Assembly (NCBI RefSeq): GCF_013385825.1
Contig: NZ_JACAPG010000013.1
Location: forward strand, 1-62,891
Direction: 5' to 3'
DNA length: 62,891 nucleotides
Source: Pseudomonas reactans
Lineage (GTDB): Bacteria > Pseudomonadota > Gammaproteobacteria > Pseudomonadales > Pseudomonadaceae
Shown here: positions 8,074-17,237 of the stretch, in pieces
How the letters are laid out: every line of letters starts with the position of its first letter
Position numbering within the stretch: position 1 is the stretch's first letter
The notes under the pieces: model-generated
Databases searched by the model: none
Told to the model about the DNA's origin: nothing
What the model saw: only the letters and a program-made list of their open reading frames with translations
Program-made: the position numbers and the translations under genes

Positions 8074-8691
8074 TTACAGAACGTCGAGCAGCTCGACGTC
8101 GAACACCAAAACGCTGTGCGGCGGGATGCTGCCAACGCCTTGAGCGCCGTAAGCCAGTTCACTCGGCACGTACAAGCGCCATTTGCTGCCGGCATTCATC
8201 AGTTGCAGGGCTTCGGTCCAGCCGGCGATCACGCCGCCCACCGGGAATTCTGCAGGCTGGCCGCGCTCGTAGGAACTGTCGAACACAGTGCCGTCAATCA
8301 GGGTACCGTGGTAGTGAGTGCGCACTTGGTCTTCACGGGTCGGCTTGGCGCCGTCACCTGCGGTCAACACTTCGAATTGCAGGCCGGAGGCCAGAGTGGT
8401 GATGCCATCGCGCTTGGCGTTTTCAGCCAGGAAAGCCAGGCCAGCGCCAGCAGCCGCTTCAGCCTTGGCAGCCGCTTCGGCTTGCATGACTTCGCGGATC
8501 ACTTTGAAGCTGGCGGCCATTTGCTCTTGATCCACACGGCTTGGTTGGCCGGCGAAAGCGTCGGTCAGGCCAGCCAGGATCGCGTCCAGGCTCACGCCCG
8601 GTGGCGGGTTGTCGCGCAGTTGGTCGCCCAACTGACGGCCGATACCGTAGCTGACGCGGGTTTCGTCGGTGGACAGATTAACTTCGGACAT
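8074..8691 (-). CDS. fklB: FKBP-type peptidyl-prolyl cis-trans isomerase
   Basis: A 205-residue prolyl isomerase. An N-terminal helical dimerisation domain (residues 1 to ~85, with an AEAAAKAEAAAGAG linker) precedes the FKBP fold: VRTHYHGTLIDGTVFDSS, FPVGGVIAGWTEAL, WRLYVPSELAYG and PHSVLVFDVELLDV. This architecture is that of FklB/FkpA. No signal peptide is evident with the ATG at 8691, so it is likely cytoplasmic like FklB. The upstream in-frame extension to 8766 lacks homology-like sequence. Confidence 0.92.
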   Translation of the reverse strand: MSEVNLSTDETRVSYGIGRQLGDQLRDNPPPGVSLDAILAGLTDAFAGQPSRVDQEQMAASFKVIREVMQAEAAAKAEAAAGAGLAFLAENAKRDGITTLASGLQFEVLTAGDGAKPTREDQVRTHYHGTLIDGTVFDSSYERGQPAEFPVGGVIAGWTEALQLMNAGSKWRLYVPSELAYGAQGVGSIPPHSVLVFDVELLDVL

Positions 8692-8796
8692 GAAGAGGCT
8701 CCGCTGTAGGACAACGCGGTTTCCCGCGCAATCCAAAACTAAAAGGGCCCGCAGACTAGCACACAAGACCGGCCTCTGATCAGCCCCCCGACCCGC

Positions 8797-10020
8797 CTAC
8801 CACAGTGCCAGCTCGTAAGTCAGGTAGAGCCGATAGTTGTCGCGGTCACTGGCATAGGTCGAGCGATAGGTTGCCTTGCGCACCTCCACCCCCAGGCCTT
8901 TGAGGGTGCTGTCCTGGATCACGTAACGCAGATTGGTGTCCGATTCCCACTCCCGCGCCTCGCGCCCCTTGTAATCACCGTTTTCGCCTTTGTAATAACG
9001 GGTCATGAAACTCAGGCCTGGGAGTACTGCGGCAAAATCATAGTCGTAGCGCAGCATCCAGGTTTGCTCACCCGCTTGGATGAATTTGCCTACACCTGCA
9101 TTACTGAAGGAATACACCGTCGAGACACTGGCATAAGGCAGTGCTGTGTCACCACTGACCTTCTGGTAACCAACGCCGAGCGCCTGTGCACCCAAGCGGT
9201 AGGTAAACAGACCGCTGAACATGTCACTGTCCACAACCCCATTGCGTGCTTCGCCCGCGTCGCTGCTGATGAAGTAGCGCAGGTCGCTGGTCAACGTGCC
9301 ACTGCCCAGCGGTTGTTTATGCACAAGCCCGAAGAACTGCTGGCGATAGAACTCGCGCATTTCGCCGTAATACCAAGTACCACTGAGTGTCGGCGTGAAG
9401 GCGTACGTTGCACCGGCAAAATCAAAGTCACTGCCCTTTTTGCCGCTGTAGCCCTGGGGATAAATATCCACACTGTCGGTGGAGTTACGCTGCTTGAATT
9501 TATCCAAGTGCCCGACATGCAGGTACAAATCCTGAATACCCTTGTACTCCACCTGGGTGCCTTGGAAAGTCTGCGGCAACAGGCGGCCATCGTTGTGCAC
9601 CAACACTGGAATCTTCGGCAGCAGCGTGCCGGTTTTCACCACTGCCTCGCCCCAGCGTAACTTGGCGGTAACGCCCAGGCTGGAGAACTCACTGGCAGCG
9701 TGACCGTCATCGTGTACAGGCAACAAGCCTGTTCCGGCATGGGTCGGGCTGGAGTCGAGGCGTAGCCCCGCCAACCCCAGGGCATCCAGGCCAAACCCTA
9801 CAGCGCCTTCGGTGTATCCCGATTGAAGGTTGAGCAGAAAACCCTGCGCCCACTCCTTACGGTCTTCGCCGCCATCCCGATAACCGTCGTTGAAGTAGAA
9901 ATTGCGCAAGGTCAGACGCCCATGGGAATCCTCCCAAAACCCCTGAGCCATCAGCGTTGGCGACACGCTCGCCAACACCCCCGCACAGACCACTCCTCCC
10001 CTTGTGAAAAGCTCACGCAT
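8797..10020 (-). CDS. OprD-family outer-membrane porin
   Basis: A 407-residue 18-stranded specific porin. The signal peptide (MRELFTRGGVVCAGVLASVS, cleavage after LMA) is followed by the OprD start GFWEDSHGRLTLRNFYFNDGYRDG, the alternating-residue strands, and a C-terminal strand ending in YELALW, with terminal Trp as needed for Bam recognition. OprD porins in pseudomonads admit amino acids, peptides or carboxylates. Start chosen at 10020 because GAGGGAA lies 6 nt upstream. Divergent from the LysR gene at 10205, and probably controlled by it. Confidence 0.92.
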   Translation of the reverse strand: MRELFTRGGVVCAGVLASVSPTLMAQGFWEDSHGRLTLRNFYFNDGYRDGGEDRKEWAQGFLLNLQSGYTEGAVGFGLDALGLAGLRLDSSPTHAGTGLLPVHDDGHAASEFSSLGVTAKLRWGEAVVKTGTLLPKIPVLVHNDGRLLPQTFQGTQVEYKGIQDLYLHVGHLDKFKQRNSTDSVDIYPQGYSGKKGSDFDFAGATYAFTPTLSGTWYYGEMREFYRQQFFGLVHKQPLGSGTLTSDLRYFISSDAGEARNGVVDSDMFSGLFTYRLGAQALGVGYQKVSGDTALPYASVSTVYSFSNAGVGKFIQAGEQTWMLRYDYDFAAVLPGLSFMTRYYKGENGDYKGREAREWESDTNLRYVIQDSTLKGLGVEVRKATYRSTYASDRDNYRLYLTYELALW

Positions 10021-10130
10021 TACGTTTCCCTCAATGCCGTATTGTCGATTTTTTATGGGCAGTTGCACCGTGCGACAGGCTGGACGCGATGGCGCATTGG
10101 GGCGGACACTAACGGCTCCTCCACAGCCCC

Positions 10131-10143
10131 ACAACGTTATGCG
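10131..10143. promoter_or_regulatory. 13-bp motif shared with the yfcC promoter region, copy 1
   Basis: ACAACGTTATGCG lies between the divergent porin and LysR genes. Its exact reverse complement is found at 11116-11128, before the YfcC-type transporter gene. A candidate binding site for the intervening LysR regulator. Confidence 0.6.
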
Positions 10144-10204
10144 AGATGCGCATCAGGCTATGCGTGAAGCAGCGCCCGCCCTCGCCACGGACAGGAAAAA
10201 CACG

Positions 10205-11101
10205 GTGAATCTCAAGCAACTCGAAGCCTTCAAAGCGATCATGGCCACCGGTTCGACCATCGGCGCAGCGACGCGTATGGGCCTCTCGCAATCGGCGGTC
10301 AGCCGCTTGCTGAGCCAACTGGAGGACACGTTGGGTTTCGCGTTGTTTCTGCGTAAAAAAGGCCGCCTGATGGCTACGCCGGAAGCCGAGGAATTGCTGA
10401 CCGAGGTCGCCGGGCTGGTGGACGGCATGCAGCGTATCCAGCGCCTGGCCGATGAAATGCGCGTAGGTCGCTCGCGCAAGAGCCTGCTCAAGGTCGGGGT
10501 GCCCACCAGCATGACCCAGGAACTGTTGCCGCAGATCGTCGCAGAGTTTCTCAAGCACCATGAAGACACCGTCGTCGAGTTGCTGACCGGCTCCTACGAC
10601 ATGATCGAGCGCGCCGTGCTGGACCGTTCCGCCGACCTGGGCTTTGTGCGCCTGCCGACCGAGATCCCTGACTTCGACATCGAGCCGGTGCTGCACACCG
10701 AAGGTGTGTGCGTCATGCCGGCCGGCCACCCCCTGACCCGGCATGCGTGCATCGAAGTGCAGCACCTGCGTGACGTTCCCCTGGTGATGCTGGGCCGGCA
10801 ACGGGCGCTGCGGGCGGAGCTGAACCAGGTTTTTCGCGCCGCCAACCTTACCCCCCAGGTACGGGTAGAGGTGCACTCGGTAGGCGCCGCCTGCAGCTTT
10901 GTCGCCGAAGGCCTCGGGGTATCGATCGTCAATGGGTTGCTGGCCAGCCACTTCCGACACTTGCCGATTGTCACCCGTCCCTTTCGCCCTGTGCTGCCAT
11001 ACACATTCGGCCTGGCCTTTCGCGCCAATGAGCCCAGGTCACAGGTCGTGATCGCGTTTGCCGAGCACCTCAAGCAGCGCTTGGCTGCACAAAACGCATA
11101 G
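10205..11101 (+). CDS. LysR-family transcriptional regulator
   Basis: A 298-residue regulator with the winged HTH at residues 1-60 (MNLKQLEAFKAIMATGSTIGAATRM, SQSAVSRLLSQLE) and a periplasmic-binding-protein-like effector domain (LLKVGVPTSMTQELLPQIV onward). GTG at 10205 is taken as start: it begins exactly at the conserved N-terminus and has AGGA about 9 nt upstream; in-frame ATGs at 10139 and 10163 would add non-conserved residues. Divergent from the porin gene and just upstream of the transporter/hydrolase pair, so it likely controls both flanks. Confidence 0.92.
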   Translation: MNLKQLEAFKAIMATGSTIGAATRMGLSQSAVSRLLSQLEDTLGFALFLRKKGRLMATPEAEELLTEVAGLVDGMQRIQRLADEMRVGRSRKSLLKVGVPTSMTQELLPQIVAEFLKHHEDTVVELLTGSYDMIERAVLDRSADLGFVRLPTEIPDFDIEPVLHTEGVCVMPAGHPLTRHACIEVQHLRDVPLVMLGRQRALRAELNQVFRAANLTPQVRVEVHSVGAACSFVAEGLGVSIVNGLLASHFRHLPIVTRPFRPVLPYTFGLAFRANEPRSQVVIAFAEHLKQRLAAQNA

Positions 11102-11115
11102 CCCAACCCACCGTA

Positions 11116-11128
11116 CGCATAACGTTGT
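11116..11128. promoter_or_regulatory. 13-bp motif shared with the porin/LysR region, copy 2
   Basis: CGCATAACGTTGT, the exact reverse complement of 10131-10143, lies 80 bp before the transporter start and 14 bp after the LysR stop codon. Confidence 0.6.
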
Positions 11129-11208
11129 CGTCGCAAAAGCTTTGCCCTAGTGTCCGCCCCACAAGCGTCCCCCCTACAACAACAACGGCGCACGCCGGGG
11201 CTACCAGC

Positions 11209-12636
11209 ATGAGCGAATCGCAGAGCATTCCTACCCACGCGGCGGTGGACAACACCACGCAACGCAAACAGATCAACCCCGCCATCATCCTGCTGAGCAT
11301 CGTCTTGCTCGCTATCGCGTTCACCTACGCGGTGAACTCAGGGCAGTTTCAGCGCCAGAATGGCCTGGTGGTGCCGGGCTCCTACCAGGTGCTGGAGAAA
11401 CACGATTCTCTTGGCCAGTTGTTCGCACTGGAACCGCGCAAAGCCGGCGACACCGTAGCCCGCCCGGTATCGCTGGTAGAGGGCTTCATGGCAATTCCCC
11501 AAGGCATCGAGAAACGTGCGGCGCTGATTTTCATGGTGCTGTTCATTGGTGGCATGTTCGGTGTGCTGAACAAGGCCGGCGTGATCGATGCAGGGTTGGA
11601 ACGCTTGCTGGGGCTGACTCGCGGCAATATCTACGTGCTGGTACCGAGCCTGATGCTGGTGTTTTCTGCAGGCAGTACTTTCATGGGGCTGGCCAAGGAA
11701 TTTATCCTGATTGTGCCGCTGATGGTCGCCATGGCCAATCGGCTGGGGCTGTCGAACCTGATCGGGCTGGCCATCGTCACCATCTCGGTGAAGATCGGCT
11801 ACCTGGCGTCGATCTCTAATCCGGTGGCATTGTCGGTCGCCCAGCCCATGGTCGGGTTGCCGATATTCAGTGGTTTGAGTATGCGCGTCCTGGCCTACGG
11901 GACCTTCCTGTTGGTGGGGATTGCCTTTGTGCTGTGGAGCATCCGCCGGCACGGTTTTGATGCCAGCGCGCAGATCACATTCGAACGCAAACCCTTGCCC
12001 ATGCGCCACCTGATCAACCTGGTCGTACTGCTGACGGGAATCGGTTTCCTGGTGTACGCCTCCAACCGCTGGGGCTGGAAATACCATGAGCTGTCGGCGT
12101 TCTACCTGTTGCTGACCGTGGCCTTCAGCGTTATCGCCGGGCTGGGCGCAAGCGTCGCCGCGAGTGCCTTTGTCGACGGCATGAAGAAAGTGCTGATTGC
12201 CGGCGTGCTGATCGGTTTGGCCACTGCGGTAGAAATCATCCTCAGCACCGGCCAGGTACTGGATACCATCGTCAACAGCCTGGCCAACCTGGTCGGTGAC
12301 CACGGCCCGATCGTTTCGGCCTACGGCATGTTCTTCGCGCAGTTGGGGTTGGATGTACTGATCCCCTCTACTTCCGGCCAGGCCGCCGTGACCATGCCGA
12401 TCTTCGGCCCGCTGGGCCAACTGTCCGGCGTCAGCCCGCAGACCACCGTATTTGCCTTTCTGATGGGCAACGGCCTGACCAACATGATCACCCCGACCTC
12501 CAGCGGCTTGCTGGTGTTACTGGCCACCGCCAATGTCGGCTGGGGTCAATGGGCGCGCTTCATCCTGCCGTTGTTCTTGATTTATGCCGTGCTGGCCATG
12601 GTGTTATTGGCCATTGCGGTCACCAGCGGGTACTGA
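11209..12636 (+). CDS. YfcC-family (DcuC-like) membrane transporter
   Basis: A 475-residue inner-membrane protein with a first membrane segment at about residues 22-40, a large first periplasmic loop, and about ten further hydrophobic segments. The block VFSAGSTFMGLAKEFILIVPLMVAMANRLG, the SISNPVAL segment and the LIPSTSGQAAVTMPIF segment are typical of YfcC proteins in the DcuC superfamily. These are thought to move dicarboxylates, peptides or basic amino acids, but substrates are poorly known. Translation start 11209 (MSESQS) has only a weak SD. The hydrolase gene follows within 35 bp, suggesting that this protein imports its substrate or exports its product. Confidence 0.88.
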   Translation: MSESQSIPTHAAVDNTTQRKQINPAIILLSIVLLAIAFTYAVNSGQFQRQNGLVVPGSYQVLEKHDSLGQLFALEPRKAGDTVARPVSLVEGFMAIPQGIEKRAALIFMVLFIGGMFGVLNKAGVIDAGLERLLGLTRGNIYVLVPSLMLVFSAGSTFMGLAKEFILIVPLMVAMANRLGLSNLIGLAIVTISVKIGYLASISNPVALSVAQPMVGLPIFSGLSMRVLAYGTFLLVGIAFVLWSIRRHGFDASAQITFERKPLPMRHLINLVVLLTGIGFLVYASNRWGWKYHELSAFYLLLTVAFSVIAGLGASVAASAFVDGMKKVLIAGVLIGLATAVEIILSTGQVLDTIVNSLANLVGDHGPIVSAYGMFFAQLGLDVLIPSTSGQAAVTMPIFGPLGQLSGVSPQTTVFAFLMGNGLTNMITPTSSGLLVLLATANVGWGQWARFILPLFLIYAVLAMVLLAIAVTSGY

Positions 12637-12670
12637 ACCGATGAGCGTTTTCCAAGGAAATGTTTTAGCC

Positions 12671-14500
12671 ATGCAAACCCTGTACGACCAAATGATCCCG
12701 ATGCGCGACGGCGTCCGGTTGGCCACCGACATCTACTTGCCAGCCACCGGTGAAGGTCCCTTTCCAGTGGTGATCGAACGCACGCCCTACGACAAGTGCA
12801 AACCTTCGCGCTCGGAAAAACAGCTCGACGGCCAGCACCTCTCACGGGAGCAGATGGCCGCACGGTTTACCGCGCAAGGGTTTGTCGCGATCTTCCAGGA
12901 CTGCCGTGGGCGCTATGCCTCCGAAGGCGTGTTCACCAAATACATCGCCGAGGGCGAGGATGGTTTCGACACCCTGGCCTGGATCGTCCGCCAGCCCTGG
13001 TGCAACGGCAAGATCGGCAGCATGGGCCTGTCCTACGCAGCCCACACACAGTTGGCAATGGCCTGCCTGCACCCGCCTGGGTTGAGCAGCATGGTGCTGG
13101 ACAGCGGCGGTTTCGCCAACGCTTACCAATGCGGGATTCGCCAGGGCGGTGCCTTCGAACTCAAGCAGGCCACCTGGGCTTTTCGCCAGGCCAAGGAAAG
13201 CCCCACGGCCCTGGCCAATCCCGCCATTCGCGAAGCGCTGGAGCAGGAGGATATTCATCAGTGGTTTACGCGCATGCCGTGGCAGCCCGGCCAGTCGCCC
13301 TTGCGCCATGTTCCGGAATACGAAGCCTATCTGCTGGAGCAGTGGGCCCAGGGCGATTTCAGTGAGTACTGGCAGAAGGTCGGCCTGTACGCCGAAGGCC
13401 ATTACCCGCAACTGCCTGATATTCCGGTGCTGTTCATGTCCAGTTGGTACGACGCTTATGTCAGTTCAACCCTGGCCAACTACCGTGCCTTCAACCAGAA
13501 CGGTACCGCGCCCCAGCGGTTGGTCATGGGCCCATGGCTGCATGGCGATCGCAATATCAGCCACAGCGGCGAAGTGGAATTCGGGCCTGACGCCGCATTC
13601 GATGGCCAGGTCGATGAAGACTGGCTGGGCTGTCGCCTGGCCTGGTTCGAACAATCCCTCAAGCCATCGCCTCGGGCGCAGGCGCGCGTGCAGGTGTTTC
13701 TGATGGGCGGAGGCAGCGGCACGCGCGACCACAACGGCCGCCTGCAGCACGGCGGGCGCTGGATTCAGTCGGCACAATGGCCCTTGCCGGGCAGCCAGGC
13801 AATGACCCTGTACCTCAATGCACAGGGCCAATTGAGCCGTACCGCACCGGACGAACCAGACGCCCATTTGAGTTACCTTGCCGACCCCGCCAACCCAGTC
13901 CCGACCCTCGGCGGCGCCCTGACTTCCGGCGGTCCGGTTTTTGTGGGCGGTGCTTTCGACCAACGCGAACGTGCCGATTTTTTTGGCACCCAGGGTGACA
14001 ATAGCGCCCTGTCCCAGCGTGGAGACGTACTGAGTTTTCAAACGGCCCCCCTCGACGACGACCTGATCGTCGCGGGTGACGTGCAGATCGAACTGTGGAT
14101 CGACAGTGACGCGCCCGACACCGACTTCACCGCCAAACTGGTGGACGTGTACCCGCCCAGCGCCGATTACCCCGACGGTTTTGCGATGAACATCACCGAC
14201 GGCATCCGCCGCTGCCGCTATCGCGACGACTGGAAGCACCCCACCCCTTTGACCCCGGGTGAACGAGTCAGGGTGCTGATCGAACCTTTTGCCACGTGCA
14301 ATCGGTTCAAGCGTGGCCATCGACTGCGCTTGGACATCGCCAGCAGCAACTTCCCGCGCTTTGACGTCAACCCCAACAGCGGCGAACCCTCAGGCCAGGC
14401 CCGCCAGCCTCAGGTCGCGCGCAATACCGTGCACCTGAGCCGCGATGCGGCCTCCTGCCTCAGGCTGACGGTGGTGCCCACGGCGCACTTACCGGTCTGA
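12671..14500 (+). CDS. CocE/NonD-family hydrolase (X-Pro dipeptidyl-peptidase-like)
   Basis: A 609-residue serine hydrolase. The alpha/beta-hydrolase core occupies roughly residues 1-330 (MIPMRDGVRLATDIYLP start, DCRGRYASEG, nucleophile in IGSMGLSYAAHTQLA), followed by the jelly-roll C-terminal domain of the PepX/CocE class (DVQIELWIDSDAPDTDF, GHRLRLDIASSNFPRFDVNPN). Members cleave esters, amides or X-Pro dipeptides; substrate is not predictable. ATG 12641 is an alternative start (10 residues longer) without SD, whereas 12671 has AAGGA about 13 nt upstream. No signal peptide, so it probably acts on imported substrate; co-transcribed with the YfcC-type gene. Confidence 0.9.
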   Translation: MQTLYDQMIPMRDGVRLATDIYLPATGEGPFPVVIERTPYDKCKPSRSEKQLDGQHLSREQMAARFTAQGFVAIFQDCRGRYASEGVFTKYIAEGEDGFDTLAWIVRQPWCNGKIGSMGLSYAAHTQLAMACLHPPGLSSMVLDSGGFANAYQCGIRQGGAFELKQATWAFRQAKESPTALANPAIREALEQEDIHQWFTRMPWQPGQSPLRHVPEYEAYLLEQWAQGDFSEYWQKVGLYAEGHYPQLPDIPVLFMSSWYDAYVSSTLANYRAFNQNGTAPQRLVMGPWLHGDRNISHSGEVEFGPDAAFDGQVDEDWLGCRLAWFEQSLKPSPRAQARVQVFLMGGGSGTRDHNGRLQHGGRWIQSAQWPLPGSQAMTLYLNAQGQLSRTAPDEPDAHLSYLADPANPVPTLGGALTSGGPVFVGGAFDQRERADFFGTQGDNSALSQRGDVLSFQTAPLDDDLIVAGDVQIELWIDSDAPDTDFTAKLVDVYPPSADYPDGFAMNITDGIRRCRYRDDWKHPTPLTPGERVRVLIEPFATCNRFKRGHRLRLDIASSNFPRFDVNPNSGEPSGQARQPQVARNTVHLSRDAASCLRLTVVPTAHLPV

Positions 14501-14669
14501 CAAACACTGATATCGGTCGCCATGGCTGCACCGCCTTGGCGACCCTTCGTCGCCCCACAGAACAAAAGCATTTCAGATTCACGCCATGCCGCCGATATAG
14601 CGCTACACCTTGGCTGGCTCAAACAACAATACCGTCCAGCAGACAGACATCACTTTTGCGGAGCATTCG

Positions 14670-16589
14670 ATGAATAGCTGGTTCGGCAACATCAGCGTCA
14701 ACCTCAAACTGGGCCTGGGCTTCGGCCTGGTGCTGGTCCTCACCTCGATCCTGGCCCTCACCGGCTGGACCAGCCTGGGCGGCCTGATCGACCGCAGCAA
14801 CTGGATGAGCGACATCACCCAGCTGAATGCGTCGCTGACCAAACTACGCATCGTGCGCCTGCAATACATGCTCGCCAATGGCGACGAAGCCGTGGCCCAG
14901 AACGTACAAACCAACCTGGATGCCTTCGCCGCCCAACAACAGAAACTGCTGGACAGCTTCAAGAGCCCGGAGAATCTCAAGCTGCTCAACGAGCAGAAAT
15001 CCATCATCACCGCTTACCAGCAATCGCTGAACAAAATGCGTGAGGCCTACCGAAACGGCAACGCCTCTCGCCAGGTGATGGGCGACAAGGCGGATATCGC
15101 CAATGCGCAGATCAACGCATTGGAAACCAGCGTGAAGCAAATGCCTGACAGCTCGGAGCACCTGGCTCAGTTCCAGGCGGTGGCCGATGCCAAGATGCAA
15201 TTCCAGTTGGCTCGCTACGAAGTGCGTGGCTACACCGGTAACGTCAGCCCAGAGACAGAAGCCCGCGCTGCCGCACAGATTGAAAAAGCCATTGCCGGCT
15301 TGAAAGACCTTAGCGCCGCCTTTGGCGCCAGCCAGCAAAGCGCGCTGACCGCATTGGAAACCGCCCTGGGCGCCTATCGCAGCGCTGTGCAGAACTACAA
15401 GGCAGCCAACGCCAACATCGTCACCGCCCGTGCCGAAATGACCACCCAGGGCGCTGATATCGTCACGATCAGCGACAAACTGTATGAAATCCAGCTGACC
15501 CGCCGCGACGCCGAAAGCGCCCAGGCCCGCAGCCTGCAACTGATCAGCACCTTGCTGGCGTTGCTGGTGGGCGTCATTGCCGCATGGGTTATCACCCGCC
15601 AGATCACCCGCCCGATCCAGGAAACCCTGGCGGTGGTGGAGCGCATTGCCTCCGGCGACTTGAGCCACAACATTCAGGTCACTCGTCGCGATGAACTGGG
15701 CGTGCTGCAACAAGGCATCCAGCGCATGGGCACGACCTTGCGTGAATTGATCAGCGGTATTCGTGACGGCGTGACCCAGATCGCCAGCGCTGCTGAAGAA
15801 CTGTCGGCCGTGACCGAGCAGACCAGCGCCGGTGTGAACAGCCAGAAGATCGAGACCGACCAGGTCGCCACGGCGATGCACGAAATGACTGCCACCGTGC
15901 AGGAAGTGGCGCGCAACGCAGAGCAGGCTTCCCTGGCCGCCGCCGATGCCGACGGCCAAGCCCGCGCAGGCGACAAGGTGGTGGCTGAAGCCATCGCCCA
16001 GATCGAGCGTCTGGCCGCTGAAGTGGCACGTTCCACTGACGCCATGACCCACCTGCAACAAGAGAGCAACAAGATCGGCAGCGTGATGGACGTGATCAAA
16101 GCCGTCGCCGAACAGACCAACCTGCTGGCCCTCAATGCGGCGATCGAAGCCGCACGGGCGGGTGAAGCCGGGCGTGGGTTTGCCGTGGTCGCCGACGAAG
16201 TGCGCGGCCTGGCCCAGCGCACGCAAAAATCCACCGAGGAAATCGAAGGCCTGGTCGCCGGTTTGCAGAACGGCACCCAACAAGTGGCCAACGTGATGAA
16301 CAACAGCCGCAGCCTCACTGACAGCAGTGTCGAGCTGACGCGCAAGGCCGGTGTGTCACTGGAGAACATCACCCGTACGGTGTCGAATATCCAGTCGATG
16401 AACCAGCAAATTGCCGCCGCCGCCGAGCAGCAAAGCGCCGTGGCTGAAGAGATCAGCCGCAGCATTGTGAATGTGCGGGATGTGTCGGAGCAGACCGCTA
16501 CGGCAAGTGACGAGACCGCCAAGTCGAGTGTTGAACTGGCGCGGTTGGGTAGCCAGTTGCAGCAGATGGTCAGTCATTTCCGGGTTTAA
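14670..16589 (+). CDS. Methyl-accepting chemotaxis protein with a large (HBM-like) sensor domain
   Basis: A 639-residue chemoreceptor. Membrane segments lie at about 11-33 and 288-308, enclosing some 255 residues of all-helical periplasmic sensor, the size of the helical bimodular domain of P. putida McpS (a TCA-intermediate receptor) rather than a simple four-helix bundle. A HAMP domain follows (ITRPIQETLAVVERIASGDLS), then the signalling domain with the hairpin tip VAEQTNLLALNAAIEAARAG. No C-terminal CheR-binding pentapeptide is present. GGAG is 8 nt before the ATG. Assignment to McpS is by domain size and general similarity, so the ligand is unproven. No che genes nearby. Confidence 0.92.
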   Translation: MNSWFGNISVNLKLGLGFGLVLVLTSILALTGWTSLGGLIDRSNWMSDITQLNASLTKLRIVRLQYMLANGDEAVAQNVQTNLDAFAAQQQKLLDSFKSPENLKLLNEQKSIITAYQQSLNKMREAYRNGNASRQVMGDKADIANAQINALETSVKQMPDSSEHLAQFQAVADAKMQFQLARYEVRGYTGNVSPETEARAAAQIEKAIAGLKDLSAAFGASQQSALTALETALGAYRSAVQNYKAANANIVTARAEMTTQGADIVTISDKLYEIQLTRRDAESAQARSLQLISTLLALLVGVIAAWVITRQITRPIQETLAVVERIASGDLSHNIQVTRRDELGVLQQGIQRMGTTLRELISGIRDGVTQIASAAEELSAVTEQTSAGVNSQKIETDQVATAMHEMTATVQEVARNAEQASLAAADADGQARAGDKVVAEAIAQIERLAAEVARSTDAMTHLQQESNKIGSVMDVIKAVAEQTNLLALNAAIEAARAGEAGRGFAVVADEVRGLAQRTQKSTEEIEGLVAGLQNGTQQVANVMNNSRSLTDSSVELTRKAGVSLENITRTVSNIQSMNQQIAAAAEQQSAVAEEISRSIVNVRDVSEQTATASDETAKSSVELARLGSQLQQMVSHFRV

Positions 16590-16603
16590 CAAACCGCAAT
16601 CAC

Positions 16604-16735
16604 TGTGGCGAGGGAGCTTGCTCCCGTTGGGCCGCGAAGCGGCCCTAATCAACTTGATGCAGATTTGAAGTTGAGAACACGGTGAATGCTTCGGGGCTGC
16701 TACGCAGCCCAACGGGAGCAAGCTCCCTCGCCACA
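16604..16735. repeat. Paired REP element, family 3
   Basis: Inverted copies of TGTGGCGAGGGAGCTTGCTC flank about 80 bp, including a second nested inverted repeat (TTGGGCCGCGAAGCGGCC versus GGCTGCTACGCAGCCCAA). The other family-3 pair is at 37549-37642. Confidence 0.93.
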
Positions 16736-17187
16736 GGCAAACTTAGACATACTCGGCCCTCCGTGAGTTGGGCCTTACCTCCAGCGCACTTACCGGAACA
16801 CGTGAGCCTTCGGACGCGGGTCAATGCGTCCTTTGAGGTGGCCGGGCTAATGGTCCTTCCGCATCAATCCGGCACGGATTACTAGCCCGTGGCGGTCAGT
16901 CCAGAATTCGCACGCAGACCCAGCCCACCCAAAAGCGACCAACGTAGAACGGGGAAGATCCTAACCAACATCCCCGTTGAAGGTGTTTCAAAGAGTGGTC
17001 AAATATCCAGTATTGATCGATAGATTCATTGCAAGCTTTTGCAGTCGAATCACGCCAGAAAAGAATGCCGAAAGCGCTCCATGCCAACTATCCTTCCGTT
17101 TTGCGTGATGACGTGAGCGGCGGTAGTATTCACCTGCGGGTCGATGCGTCTTTTGAGATCGCAACCCCAGCCACTAACTGGGTTTGC
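16736..17187. other. Gene-free stretch with several stable hairpins and a diverged repeat
   Basis: No convincing gene. Hairpins: GACGC/GCGTC at 16813-16830; GGGCTA/TAGCCC (16844-16849 with 16883-16888) enclosing AATCCG-GCA-CGGATT (16866-16880); AACGGGGA/TCCCCGTT (16948-16955 with 16971-16978); AACCC/GGGTT near 17163-17184. A segment near 16801-16838 recurs in diverged form at 17111-17158 (shared ACGTGAGC, GCGGGTC, ATGCGTC, TTTGAG). It may be remnants of a repeated element or a non-coding RNA. Confidence 0.5.
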
Positions 17188-17218
17188 AAAAAAAACCGCC
17201 CTACTAAGGCGGTTTTTT
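17188..17218 (-). terminator. Terminator of the glyoxalase-like gene (bidirectional)
   Basis: Stem AAAAACCGCC / GGCGGTTTTT with runs of A and T on both sides, 20 bp past the stop codon of the leftward gene at 17238. Confidence 0.88.
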
Positions 17219-17237
17219 ATTGCCTGCGATTTACCCC

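Noticed and set aside
12584..12671. Start of the CocE-like gene at 12584
   Set aside because: It lies inside the upstream transporter gene and the added residues are its shifted-frame translation.
16682..16885. 67-codon frame partly inside a REP repeat, and a second frame at 17029-17349 sharing a VxASFE-like peptide
   Set aside because: The first begins inside a REP and neither has a ribosome-binding site; the shared peptide reflects the diverged DNA repeat. Kept only as a non-coding observation.
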